A stretch of DNA of 64,000 nucleotides, taken from assembly GCA_036258315.1 (NCBI GenBank), contig DATADX010000041.1, positions 1 to 64,000 on the forward strand. Direction: 5' to 3'. A program made the translations under genes and the position numbers. The notes below the pieces were generated by a model that was given only the letters and a program-made list of their open reading frames with translations, made no database searches and had not been told where the DNA came from. Positions 54,600 through 63,277 of this stretch are shown piece after piece. The DNA is from DASSYK01 sp036258315 (GTDB lineage Bacteria; Actinomycetota; Thermoleophilia; Solirubrobacterales; 70-9). Each line of letters starts with the position of its first letter. Positions within the stretch are counted from its first letter, which is position 1.

Positions 54600-55967
54600 A
54601 TGAAGAAGTTGCAGAGCACAGTCAAGGGCCTGTGGGCGAATCACCGCGTCGCGACGCTTCTCGGCGCCGCCGTGGCGCTCGCCGCCGTGGGCGGCGTCAC
54701 CGCCTATCTGGTGCTGAAGCGGCCCGCCGACGTGTCCAACCCCGACGCGGTCTTCGAGGCGGGCGATCAGGAGAAGGGCGTGATCGGCCTCGTCAACTGG
54801 CCGCTCTACGGCTTGAACGAGGAGCGCACGCGGTATCTGCCGGCCAGGGGCGTCAAGCCTCCTTTCCGAGTCAAGTGGCGCTTCAACGGCCGGAAGCTGC
54901 TCGAGTACTCGCCGATCATCGTCGGCGGACAGCTCTACGGCGTCAACAACAACGGCGAGGCGTTCGCGGTGAAGACACGCAACGGCAAGGTCCGCTGGCG
55001 CGAGGAGATCGCCGCCCTGAATGCCTCCTCGCCCGCCTACGGCGACGGCTCTCTCTACATCGTCAACCTCGAGCCGGGCCAGATCCAGGCCCTCAACGCG
55101 AAGAACGGCGTGCGCCGCTGGCGCCGCGCCCTGCCCGGGCGCAGCGAGTCCTCTCCGGTCGTCGTCGGCAAGAAGGTGATCGCCGGCTGCGAATGCGGCA
55201 CCCTCTACGCCTTCGACACGAGGACCGGCAAGACGCTCTGGGAGACGGACCTGGGCGGCCAGATCAAGGCGGCACCCGCGGTCAGCGAGGGGGTCGCGTA
55301 CGTCGGCGACTACAGCGGCACGATGAGCGCGGTCCGGATCAGCGACGGCTCGGTCCAGTGGCAGTCGAGCTCGCAGGGCACCGGCTACGGCGCCGGGGCC
55401 TTCTACGGCACCGCCGCGGTCGCCTTCGGCCGCGTCTACGCGGGCTCCAAGGACGGGCGCGTCTACAGCTTCGAGAAGGAGAGCGGGGACCTCGCCTGGA
55501 GCCACACGATCGGCGGGGAGGTCTACGCCGGGGCGGTCGCCGCCGACACGCCGAACACCGAGCCGAGCGTCTACTTCGGCCTCTACGGCGGCAGCACGTT
55601 CTACTCGCTCGACGCACGGACGGGCGACGAGAACTGGTCCGCCGACGCGGGCGGGTCGGTGATCGGCGCCGCCAGCCTGGTCGGGGAGACGGTCTACGTC
55701 GCGAACCTCGACACGACCGAGACCTATGCCTTCAACGCCGCGAACGGTGAGCGCATCTGGACGTTCCGCGACGGCGCCTACAACCCCGTCGTCTCAGACG
55801 GCAGGCGCCTCTACCTGACCGGTTACAAGAGCGTCTACGCGCTCAAGCCCGGGACGCCCGAGAAGAAGAAGGGCGGCGCGAAGAAGAAGGGCGCCGGGAA
55901 GAAGGCAAAGGCGGGCGGCGGGAAGAAGGGCAAGGGCGCCCGGAAGGAGAACGCGCCCAAGAGCTAA
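54600..55967 (+). CDS. Membrane-anchored PQQ-like beta-propeller protein
   Basis: A 455-residue protein. An N-terminal transmembrane helix spans about 18-38 (VATLLGAAVALAAVGGVTAY). The rest is a PQQ/BamB-type propeller with at least six blades. Their motifs repeat as A-x-N-x-x-N/T-G-x-x-x-W (ALNAKNGVRRWRR, AFDTRTGKTLWET, SFEKESGDLAWSH, AFNAANGERIWTF). The PQQ-ligand set of dehydrogenases is absent, so a scaffold or binding role is likely. The last 45 residues are a Lys/Gly/Ala tail (KKKGGAKKKGAGKK), possibly surface- or polyanion-binding. Confidence 0.9.
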   Translation: MKKLQSTVKGLWANHRVATLLGAAVALAAVGGVTAYLVLKRPADVSNPDAVFEAGDQEKGVIGLVNWPLYGLNEERTRYLPARGVKPPFRVKWRFNGRKLLEYSPIIVGGQLYGVNNNGEAFAVKTRNGKVRWREEIAALNASSPAYGDGSLYIVNLEPGQIQALNAKNGVRRWRRALPGRSESSPVVVGKKVIAGCECGTLYAFDTRTGKTLWETDLGGQIKAAPAVSEGVAYVGDYSGTMSAVRISDGSVQWQSSSQGTGYGAGAFYGTAAVAFGRVYAGSKDGRVYSFEKESGDLAWSHTIGGEVYAGAVAADTPNTEPSVYFGLYGGSTFYSLDARTGDENWSADAGGSVIGAASLVGETVYVANLDTTETYAFNAANGERIWTFRDGAYNPVVSDGRRLYLTGYKSVYALKPGTPEKKKGGAKKKGAGKKAKAGGGKKGKGARKENAPKS

Positions 55968-55978
55968 CACGTGCGGCG

Positions 55979-56761
55979 CTACAACCCGAGTCGTACCGGA
56001 ATCCCCGCCGCTCTCATCCGCTCCTTCGCCTCCCCGACCGTGTGCTTGCCGTAGTGGAAGATCGAGGCGCAGAGGACGGCATCGGCGTGACCGCCGTCGA
56101 TCGCTTCGACCAGGTGCTCGAGCTCGCCCGCTCCCCCCGATGCGATCACGGGAACGCTGATCGCGTCGGCCACCGCTCGGGTGAGCTCGAGCTCGTAGCC
56201 GTCGCTGGTCCCGTCGCGATCCATGCTCGTCAGCAGAACCTCCCCCGCCCCGCGCCCGGTCGCCTCGCGCGCCCACTCGACTGCCTCGCGGCCGGTCGCG
56301 ACCCGGCCGCCGTTCACGAACACCTCATACTCCGCCGCCTCCTCCGCTGAGCCTCCGTTTCGGCGCTTCGCGTCTATCGCGACCACCACGCACTGGGAGC
56401 CGAACACGGCGGCGAGCTCGTCGATCAGCTCGGGGCGGGCGAGCGCGGCCGAGTTGACGGAGACCTTGTCGGCGCCGGCGTCGAGGACCGCCTGGGCGTC
56501 CTCGACCGAGCGGATCCCGCCGCCGATCGTGAACGGGATGAAGACGTTGTCGGCGGTCCTGCGCGCCAGCTCGACGATCGTGTCGCGACTCTCGTGCGAG
56601 GCGGTGATGTCCAGGAAGACGAGCTCGTCGGCGCCCTCGGCATCGTAGCGCTCGGCGAGCTCGACCGGGTCGCCCGCGTCGCGGATGTCGACGAAGTTGG
56701 TGCCCTTGACGACGCGGCCGTCGTCGACGTCGAGACAGGGGATGACGCGCTTCAGGACCAT
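55979..56761 (-). CDS. hisF: Imidazole glycerol phosphate synthase cyclase subunit HisF
   Basis: A 260-residue TIM barrel. It starts MVLKRVIPCLDVDDGRVVKG with the catalytic Asp, GTNFVDIRDAGDP follows, and PFTIGGGIRSVEDAQAVLDA is the phosphate-binding loop. LLTSMDRDGTSDGYELELTR carries the second catalytic Asp. It cyclises PRFAR with ammonia from HisH. It is split from hisA by three non-histidine genes and follows the FAD oxidase stop by 22 bases, so it may be transcribed with it. Confidence 0.96.
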   Translation of the reverse strand: MVLKRVIPCLDVDDGRVVKGTNFVDIRDAGDPVELAERYDAEGADELVFLDITASHESRDTIVELARRTADNVFIPFTIGGGIRSVEDAQAVLDAGADKVSVNSAALARPELIDELAAVFGSQCVVVAIDAKRRNGGSAEEAAEYEVFVNGGRVATGREAVEWAREATGRGAGEVLLTSMDRDGTSDGYELELTRAVADAISVPVIASGGAGELEHLVEAIDGGHADAVLCASIFHYGKHTVGEAKERMRAAGIPVRLGL

Positions 56762-56783
56762 CGGCCCAGGGTAGGCCAGAGCG

Positions 56784-58187
56784 CTACGCCGGCGGGATGT
56801 TCTGGTTGAGGCGGAAGAAGTTGTCCGGGTCGTACTTGCGCTTCAGCGCCTGCAGGCGGTGGTACTTCTCCGGCCCGTAGGCCTCGCGGATCCGCTCCTG
56901 CCCCTCGTCCATCAGGAAGTTGACGTAGACGCTCGTGTGGTGGGGCTCCAGTGCCGACCAGAAGCCCCTGACCCACGCTCGCTCACCGTCGAACCCTTCG
57001 CTGGCGGCCGTCATGCCGGTGATGTTGAAGGTGTGTCCCGCGTCCCGCCCGTTGAAGGCCGTCTCCTCATCGGGCACGCGGGCGACCGCCCCGCCGAGCT
57101 GCCAGATCGGGAAGGCCGTCAGCGGGGAGCGGATCCGCAGCGAGTGGTCGACCGCGATGTCGATCACCGAGTCGCTGAGCTCCGCCACGTCGCAGGCCCG
57201 CATGTAGTACCAGCGGTCGTGGGGGTAGGAGGCGTCGAACATCGCCTGATGGACCACATAGGGCTTGGGCTCGCAGAGGTCGAGCACCGGCGAGCTGAAC
57301 GCCTTCAGCGGGCGCACGACCTTCTCCCCCTCATCGATCGGGCCCGCGTAGCAGCAGGCGACGCTCACGACCGGCTTCCCGTGGAGCTCCGAGGGGACGA
57401 AGGAAAGCGGCGGTGCCTTGCGCTGGATGACGATCGTCATCAGCTCGTCCGGCGCCTCGGCGCTCCAGTCCCTGTAGAAGCGAAGGACCTCTGTCGCCTT
57501 CTCCATCGGCCAGAAGATCGGCCCGGCGAAGACGATCGGGCCGACGGGGTGAAGGCGAAACTCGAACTCGGTGACGATCCCGAAGTTGCCGCCGCCGCCG
57601 CGCAGGCCCCAGAACAGATCCGGGTTCTCCTCCTCGCTCGCCTTCACGAACTCGCCCTCGGCGGTGACCAGGTCGACGGAGCGGAGCTGGTCGATCGTCA
57701 GCCCGTGCTTGCGCTGGAGCCATCCGATGCCGCCGCCGAGCGTCAGGCCCGCAACGCCTGTGTGGGTGACGATCCCGCCCGTGGTCGCGAGTCCGAATGC
57801 CTGGGTCTCGCGGTCGAGCTCCCCCCAGAGCACACCGGCCTGAGCCCTCGCCGTGCGGGCCTCCGGGTCGACCCGGATCCCCGTCAACTCCCTCAGGTCG
57901 ATGACCATGCCTCCGTCGCAGACGGACAGGCCCGGGAAGCTGTGGCCTCCGCTTCGGACGGCCACCGGCAGGCCGGCATCCCTGGCGAACCTGACCGCCG
58001 CGATCACGTCCGCCACGCCCGCGCACCGGGCGATCAGCGCCGGGGACCGATCGATCGATCCGTTCCAGACGCGGCGGTGCTCGTCGTACGTGGAGTCCCC
58101 AGAGGAAACCAGCTGTCCGCGGAAGGAGCCACCGAGCTCGCGCAGGGCGGCCTCGTCGAGCTTGACCCCGGAAGCGATGCTGTTCAC
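56784..58187 (-). CDS. FAD-linked oxidase, berberine-bridge-enzyme-like
   Basis: A 467-residue VAO/BBE-family oxidase. AVRSGGHSFPGLSVCDGGMV carries the FAD-linking His82. GVAGLTLGGGIGWLQRKHGL has Thr where bicovalent family members carry Cys, so attachment is probably through His alone. LRGGGGNFGIVTEFEFRLHP is typical, and the C-terminal BBE domain ends YDPDNFFRLNQNIPPA. The start is GTG 58187. It is divergent from a paralogue at 58265 (77-base gap), and both lie between hisA and hisF. Substrate is unknown; carbohydrates or secondary metabolites are typical. Confidence 0.9.
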   Translation of the reverse strand: MNSIASGVKLDEAALRELGGSFRGQLVSSGDSTYDEHRRVWNGSIDRSPALIARCAGVADVIAAVRFARDAGLPVAVRSGGHSFPGLSVCDGGMVIDLRELTGIRVDPEARTARAQAGVLWGELDRETQAFGLATTGGIVTHTGVAGLTLGGGIGWLQRKHGLTIDQLRSVDLVTAEGEFVKASEEENPDLFWGLRGGGGNFGIVTEFEFRLHPVGPIVFAGPIFWPMEKATEVLRFYRDWSAEAPDELMTIVIQRKAPPLSFVPSELHGKPVVSVACCYAGPIDEGEKVVRPLKAFSSPVLDLCEPKPYVVHQAMFDASYPHDRWYYMRACDVAELSDSVIDIAVDHSLRIRSPLTAFPIWQLGGAVARVPDEETAFNGRDAGHTFNITGMTAASEGFDGERAWVRGFWSALEPHHTSVYVNFLMDEGQERIREAYGPEKYHRLQALKRKYDPDNFFRLNQNIPPA

Positions 58188-58264
58188 GTGAGCATTCTCA
58201 CGCACGGGGCATGGACATGCCGACCTGTGCGAATTAGGGTGGTAGGTAGTCGGAGGAGGACACC

Positions 58265-59659
58265 ATGAGCACGAGTGCGTCAACGGCAAGCGCTGCGCGT
58301 AGCGAACTAGCGGGCTTCGAGGGGCGGTTGATCGGACCCGACGACGCCGACTACGACGAGGCGCGCAAGGTCTACAACGCGATGATCGACAAGCGGCCGG
58401 CGCTGCTTGCGCAGTGCGCAAGCCCCGGCGACGTCGCGAAGGCGATCGCCTTCGCTCGTGACCACGACCTGCTCCTGGCGGTCCGCGGCGGAGGCCACAA
58501 TGGCGCCGGGCTGGGGACGTGCGAAGACGGTGTCGTGATCGAGCTCTCGCCGATGAACCGGGTCGAGGTCGATCCGGAGGCTCGCACCGTTCGTGTCGGC
58601 GGAGGCGCCACCTGGGGCGAGGTCGACCGGGCCACGAACGAGCACGAGCTCGCAACGCCGAGCGGGATCATCTCGACGACAGGCGTCGGCGGACTCACCC
58701 TCGGCGGCGGCCTCGGCAATCTCACCCGCACGTGCGGGCTCGCGATCGACAACCTGCTCGAAGCAGAGGTCGTGCTCGCGAACGGCGAGCGCGTCCGCGC
58801 CAGCGCCGATGAGAATCCGGATCTGTACTGGGCCATTCGCGGCGGCGGCGGCAACTTCGGGGTGGTCACCGAGTTCGTCTTCGGGTTGCACGACGTCGGT
58901 ACGGTCGTCGCCGGGCCGACGTTCTGGCCCGTCGAGCTCGGTGCCGAGGCGCTCTCGGCCTATCGCGACTTCCTGCCGAACGCACCCCGTGAGCTGAACG
59001 CGTTCTTCGCATTCGCCACCGTGCCGCCCGCGGAGCCCTTCCCCGAGGAGATCCACCTGCGCAAGGTCTGCGGGGTGATCTCGTGCTACGTCGGTACCGA
59101 GGAGGACGCGGCGCAGGCGATGGCGCCGCTGCTCGACGCCCTCCCGGAGCCGCTGCTGCCCGGAACGCAACCGATGCCGCACCCGGCTCTGCAGAGCGCC
59201 TTCGACGGCGTGTACCCGCCCGGCGACCAGTGGTATTGGCGCGCCGACTTCGTCAAGGAGATCCCCGACGAGGCGGTCGAGATCCACGCGCGGTTCGGCG
59301 CCGAGATGCCGACGTGGAAGTCGACGATGCACCTGTACCCGATCGACGGCGCCGCGCACGACCTCGACCCGTCGGACACCGCATGGAGCTATCGCGACGC
59401 GCAATACGGCTCGGTCTTCGCCGGCGTGGATTCCGACCCGGCGAACGTCGACGCGATCCGGCAGTGGTCCGTCGACTACTTCGAAGCCCTGCACCCGCAC
59501 TCAGCCGGCGGCGCCTACGTGAACATGATGATGGACGAGGGCCAGGAGCGGGTCCGGGCCAGCTACCGCGACAACTACGACCGTCTCGCGCAGGTCAAGG
59601 CGACGTACGACCCGGACAACGTGTTCCGCGTCAATCAGAACATCGAGCCGGCGGCGTAG
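58265..59659 (+). CDS. FAD-linked oxidase, berberine-bridge-enzyme-like (paralogue)
   Basis: A 464-residue paralogue of the 56784 enzyme, with the same layout. AVRGGGHNGAGLGTCEDGVV carries His78, GVGGLTLGGGLGNLTRTCGL again has Thr in place of the second FAD-linking Cys, and IRGGGGNFGVVTEFVFGLHD follows. The C-terminus reads YDPDNVFRVNQNIEPAA. Identity to its neighbour looks about 40-50%, so this is an old duplication or joint acquisition. The start ATG is at 58265 with GGAGGA just upstream. The two genes share one short divergent promoter region. Confidence 0.9.
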   Translation: MSTSASTASAARSELAGFEGRLIGPDDADYDEARKVYNAMIDKRPALLAQCASPGDVAKAIAFARDHDLLLAVRGGGHNGAGLGTCEDGVVIELSPMNRVEVDPEARTVRVGGGATWGEVDRATNEHELATPSGIISTTGVGGLTLGGGLGNLTRTCGLAIDNLLEAEVVLANGERVRASADENPDLYWAIRGGGGNFGVVTEFVFGLHDVGTVVAGPTFWPVELGAEALSAYRDFLPNAPRELNAFFAFATVPPAEPFPEEIHLRKVCGVISCYVGTEEDAAQAMAPLLDALPEPLLPGTQPMPHPALQSAFDGVYPPGDQWYWRADFVKEIPDEAVEIHARFGAEMPTWKSTMHLYPIDGAAHDLDPSDTAWSYRDAQYGSVFAGVDSDPANVDAIRQWSVDYFEALHPHSAGGAYVNMMMDEGQERVRASYRDNYDRLAQVKATYDPDNVFRVNQNIEPAA

Positions 59660-59674
59660 AGCTACGCCAGCCGG

Positions 59675-60043
59675 TCAGTCGGCGTCGTCCCAGTCGCCCG
59701 CGGCATAGGCCCAGGCGATGAACACGAGCTGAACCGGCAGGCGCGCCCAGAGCGCGGCCTCTCCCCCGGGCGTGTGGTCCTTGAACTGCTCGGCGTTCAG
59801 GGCCATGTGCAGGTTGGCCGGGAAGATCGCGATCAGGGTGGCGATGCTCCAGGCACTACCGGCGCGTCTCGTCGCGGGATGAAGCGTGCCGAGGCCGCCG
59901 AGGATCTCGGCGACGCCGCTCGCGTAGACGAGCTCGCGGTGGCGCGGCACGTATGGCGGCATGATCCGCTCGTACCAGCGCGGCTTCAGGAAATGCATCA
60001 GCCCGGTGGACACGAAGACTGGTCCCCAGAGCCGGCGCAGCAT
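59675..60043 (-). CDS. DoxX-family membrane protein
   Basis: A 122-residue, four-helix membrane protein. WGPVFVSTGLMHFLKPRWYER opens the first helix with the DoxX-like HF-x-K/R pattern. YASGVAEILGGLGTLHPATRR is the family core (GxxEIxxG), and FPANLHMALNAEQFKDHTP follows. Members are linked to quinone or thiol redox processes but lack a firm role. It starts 9 bases downstream of hisA on the same strand and converges with the second FAD oxidase. Confidence 0.87.
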   Translation of the reverse strand: MLRRLWGPVFVSTGLMHFLKPRWYERIMPPYVPRHRELVYASGVAEILGGLGTLHPATRRAGSAWSIATLIAIFPANLHMALNAEQFKDHTPGGEAALWARLPVQLVFIAWAYAAGDWDDAD

Positions 60044-60052
60044 CGCGTCAAT

Positions 60053-60778
60053 CTATCCGCCGAGCGCGGCCTGGCCCTCGGCGACCGTGAAGCGATGCTC
60101 GTAGAGCGCTCGACCGACGATCACACCGCCGAGGTTCTCGAGTCCGAGCGAGCCGATCTCGACGAGGTCTTCGAGCGAGCCGACGCCGCCGGAGTAGATC
60201 ACTTCCTCGCGCGTTCCCTCGGCGATCGCCCGGAGCGAATCGAGGTCCGGGCCCTTCATCAGCCCGTCGACCTCGACGGGCGTATAGATGAAGCGCTCCA
60301 CCCCGCGCTCGCTGAGAGACGCGAGCACCTCGGCGGGGCCCGTCCCGGTCTCCTCCGTCCAGCCCTCGGCGGCGACCCGGCCGGACCGCGCGTCGACGCC
60401 GGCGACGACGCGCCCCGGGTGCGCCGCCGCGATCGCCTCGGCGACGTCGGGGTCGCGGATGGCCGCGGTCCCGAGGATGACGCGCTCGACGCCGGCCGAG
60501 AACGCCTCCTCGGCCTTCTTCGAGTCGCGCAGGCCGCCTCCGAGCTGAACCGGGATCTCGACCGCGGCGACGATCCGGCGGACGTGGGCGAGGTTGACGG
60601 GCTCGCCGGCGCGAGCCCCGTCGAGGTCGACGACGTGCAGGAAGCGCGCTCCCTCCCGCTCCCATCGCACCGCGGCGCTGACAGGGTCGTCGTCGTATGC
60701 CGTCTCGCGGTCGTAGTCGCCCTGGATCAGGCGGACGGCTCGGCCGTCGCGGATGTCGATCGCCGGATAGAGGATCAA
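60053..60778 (-). CDS. hisA: ProFAR isomerase HisA (possibly PriA-type)
   Basis: A 241-residue TIM barrel. MILYPAIDIRDGRAVRLIQG contains the first catalytic Asp, and VQLGGGLRDSKKAEEAF follows. VAGVDARSGRVAAEGWTE contains the second catalytic Asp (about 130), and SGGVGSLEDLVEI is the phosphate site. It isomerises ProFAR to PRFAR. Many actinobacteria use a dual HisA/TrpF enzyme (PriA), and sequence alone does not settle this. It overlaps hisH by four bases. Confidence 0.95.
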   Translation of the reverse strand: MILYPAIDIRDGRAVRLIQGDYDRETAYDDDPVSAAVRWEREGARFLHVVDLDGARAGEPVNLAHVRRIVAAVEIPVQLGGGLRDSKKAEEAFSAGVERVILGTAAIRDPDVAEAIAAAHPGRVVAGVDARSGRVAAEGWTEETGTGPAEVLASLSERGVERFIYTPVEVDGLMKGPDLDSLRAIAEGTREEVIYSGGVGSLEDLVEIGSLGLENLGGVIVGRALYEHRFTVAEGQAALGG

Positions 60779-61398
60779 GCTGCGCAGATGCGCGTGTAGT
60801 TCTCGAGCAGCCGCAGCCCCGCCGAGCTCGATTTCTCGGGATGGAACTGGACGCCGTACAGCGGCGGCGCCTCGACCGCGCAGACGAAGCGCTCACCGTA
60901 GGCCGCCGTCCCGAGCACGTCCCCGGGCTGCTCGGGCCGGGGCGCATATGAGTGCACGAAGTAGAACGGCGTCTCCCGGCCCAGCCCCTCGGTGAGCTCG
61001 GACTCGTGCTCCCACCGGACCGGCGACCAGCCCATGTGTGGGACCTTGTAGCCGTTCGCGGAGAGCGGCCCGACTGGCCCCGCCATCAGGCCGAGGCCGC
61101 TCGCCCCCTCGTTCTCGCTGCTCGCGTCGAACAGGAGCTGCATCCCGAGGCAGATGCCGAGCACCGGCGTGCCCGCCTCGACGCGGCCCGCGACGAACGC
61201 GTCGAATCCGCCGGCCCGGACGCGCTCCATCGCCGTCGGAAAGGCCCCGACCCCGGGCAGGATGACGCCGTCGGCGCTCGCCGCGACCGTCACGTCGCTC
61301 GTCCGCTCGGCCTCCGCACCGACCCGCTCGAGCGCCTTCTCGACCGAGCGCAGGTTGCCCATCCCGTAGTCGAGGATCGCAACCGTCGCCGCGCTCAC
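60775..61398 (-). CDS. hisH: Imidazole glycerol phosphate synthase glutaminase subunit HisH
   Basis: A 207-residue class I glutamine amidotransferase. VAILDYGMGNLRSVEKALER is diagnostic at the start. The nucleophile Cys lies in PVLGICLGMQLLFDASSENE (about residue 82), and the His-Glu pair is in GVQFHPEKSS near 186-188. It makes ammonia for HisF. It overlaps hisB upstream and hisA downstream by four bases each, so the subunits HisH and HisF are encoded 4 kb apart. Confidence 0.96.
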   Translation of the reverse strand: MSAATVAILDYGMGNLRSVEKALERVGAEAERTSDVTVAASADGVILPGVGAFPTAMERVRAGGFDAFVAGRVEAGTPVLGICLGMQLLFDASSENEGASGLGLMAGPVGPLSANGYKVPHMGWSPVRWEHESELTEGLGRETPFYFVHSYAPRPEQPGDVLGTAAYGERFVCAVEAPPLYGVQFHPEKSSSAGLRLLENYTRICAA

Positions 61399-61982
61399 GT
61401 CAGCGTCCCCTTGGTGGACGGAATGCCCGTCTCGTCGGGGTCGATCGAGACGGCCTCGCGCAGCGCTCGCCCGAACGCCTTGAACGCCGCCTCGATCATG
61501 TGGTGCGCGCTCGAGCCGTACAGGACCCCGATGTGCAGGGTCAGCTTCGCGTTGCCGGCGACGGCGCGGAAGAACTCCTCGGCCAGCTCCGTCTCGAAGC
61601 CGGCGATCACGAGGCCGGGGATCTCGGCCTCCCAGACCAGCAGCGGCCGCCCGGAGACGTCAATCGCGCACTCCGCCAGCGCCTCGTCCATCGGAACGGT
61701 CGCTGAGCCGTAGCGCCGGATCCCGGCGCGGTCGCCGAGGGCGCTGTCGATCGCCTGCCCGAGCACGATCCCGACGTCCTCCGCCGTGTGGTGAGCGCCG
61801 GTCTCGAGATCGCCCTTCGCCTCGACTTCGAGTCCGAGTCGCGCGTGGCGCGCGAGCAGATCCAGCATGTGGTCGAGGAAGCCGATCCCGGTCGCGGCCG
61901 AGGCCTCTCCACCGTCCAGGGACAGCTTCATGGCGATCTCCGTCTCCTTGGTCTCGCGCTGGATCTCGGCTGTGCGGCTCAC
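61395..61982 (-). CDS. hisB: Imidazoleglycerol-phosphate dehydratase
   Basis: A 195-residue monofunctional dehydratase. The two manganese-binding repeats are FLDHMLDLLARHARL with GAHHTAEDVGIVLGQA, and FFRAVAGNAKLTLH with GSSAHHMIEAAFKAFGRAL. RYGSATVPMDEALAECAID lies between. It turns IGP into imidazole acetol phosphate. No phosphatase domain is fused. The start overlaps the hisD stop by four bases; hisC, often found between these genes, is absent here. Confidence 0.96.
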   Translation of the reverse strand: MSRTAEIQRETKETEIAMKLSLDGGEASAATGIGFLDHMLDLLARHARLGLEVEAKGDLETGAHHTAEDVGIVLGQAIDSALGDRAGIRRYGSATVPMDEALAECAIDVSGRPLLVWEAEIPGLVIAGFETELAEEFFRAVAGNAKLTLHIGVLYGSSAHHMIEAAFKAFGRALREAVSIDPDETGIPSTKGTLT

Positions 61983-63277
61983 TGCTGATCCCCTCGGTCG
62001 CTGTTCCCGCCCTCGAGCCGCGCCTCGACCGATTCGGCGTGAACCGGAAAGCCCTCGGCGCGGGCCAGGGTAGCGACCGCCGGCGCGAGCTCCCGGGCGG
62101 CCTTCTGCGTGATCCGGACCGTCGCGATCCTGCGCCGGAACACGCTCGGGCCGAGGGGGCCGGTGTAGCGCCCGGCGCCGCCCGTGGGCAGCACGTGGTT
62201 GGAGCCGGCGGCGTAGTCGCCGAACGCGGTCGCCCCCGTGTTGCCGAGAAACATGCAGCCCGCCGAGCGGACCTGCAGCGAGAGCTGATCCGCGTCGGCG
62301 ACGGCGAGCTCGAGGTGTTCCGGCGCCACCGCGTTCGCCAGTTCGACCGCCGCTCCGAGGGAGGGAACCTGGACGAGCGCGAGCGGCGCCGCCCGCACTC
62401 CCTCGCGCGCGTCCGAGAGCTCCGTGACCTCGCGCTCGAGCGCGTCGAGGAGCGACGGCTCGACCGCGGCGGCGACCAGCAGCCCGTCGTCACCGTGCTC
62501 GGCCTGGGAGCAGAGATCGAGTCCGATCCAGCGCAGCTCGGCGCCGCCGTCGAGGATCGTCATCAGCTCGCTGGGCCCCGCGACCCCGTCGATCCCGACC
62601 CGCCCGGCGAGCTGACGCTTCGCCTCCTGGACGTAGCGGTTGCCGGGGCCGACCACCACGTCGACCGGCTCGACGCTCTCGGTGCCGAGCGCGAGCGCCG
62701 CGATCGCCTGCGCCCCGCCCATCGCGTAGACCTCGTCCGCGCCCGCGATCGCGCCCACCGCGAGCACCGCGGTGTGGACGACTCCGCCGGGGCCCGGGGG
62801 CGAGGCGAGGGCGACGCGATCGACGTCCGCGACCCTGGCCGGGACGCAGCACATCAGCGCGGTCGAGGGATAGGCGGCGGTGCCGCCCGGCGCATAGGCG
62901 CCTGCCGCCGCGAGCGGGACGCTTCGCAGCCGCACCGAGTGGCTCTGAGGAAGCGTCACGCGGAGGTCGGCCATCGCCTCGGCTTCGGCCACGCGGCGGA
63001 TGTTGTCGGCGGCGAGCTCCAGCGCCTCGCGGAGGTCAGCCGGGATCGCCTCGCGGGCAGCGCCGATCGCTTCGGGCTCGACGCGCAGCGACTCGGGCGC
63101 GGTGCCGCCGAACCGGCGCTCGGCATCGAGCACGGCCTCGTCGCCTCCGTGCGCGACCTCGTCGATGATCCTCGCGACCGCGTCCGAGACCTCGCCGAGG
63201 GCGGGCTGTAGCGCGCGCAGCTCGCCCGCGAGCCCCTCCGGGTCGGTCCCGTCCCAGTCGAAGCGCGAGATCCTCAT
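61979..63277 (-). CDS. hisD: Histidinol dehydrogenase
   Basis: A 432-residue zinc enzyme. VPLAAAGAYAPGGTAAYPST opens the NAD-binding region, and VVVGPGNRYVQEAKRQLAGR and VGIDGVAGPSELM are highly conserved. DLCSQAEHGDDG gives the Gln/His zinc ligands and the signature end, and AGSNHVLPTGGAGRYTGPLG is the substrate site. It carries out the last two oxidations of histidine synthesis. It overlaps hisG and hisB by four bases each. Confidence 0.96.
   Translation of the reverse strand: MRISRFDWDGTDPEGLAGELRALQPALGEVSDAVARIIDEVAHGGDEAVLDAERRFGGTAPESLRVEPEAIGAAREAIPADLREALELAADNIRRVAEAEAMADLRVTLPQSHSVRLRSVPLAAAGAYAPGGTAAYPSTALMCCVPARVADVDRVALASPPGPGGVVHTAVLAVGAIAGADEVYAMGGAQAIAALALGTESVEPVDVVVGPGNRYVQEAKRQLAGRVGIDGVAGPSELMTILDGGAELRWIGLDLCSQAEHGDDGLLVAAAVEPSLLDALEREVTELSDAREGVRAAPLALVQVPSLGAAVELANAVAPEHLELAVADADQLSLQVRSAGCMFLGNTGATAFGDYAAGSNHVLPTGGAGRYTGPLGPSVFRRRIATVRITQKAARELAPAVATLARAEGFPVHAESVEARLEGGNSDRGDQQ

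Noticed and set aside
54600..55967. PQQ-dependent dehydrogenase
   Set aside because: The blades show the tryptophan-docking repeats, but no PQQ-binding disulfide, metal ligands or cytochrome motif, so a structural propeller is more likely.
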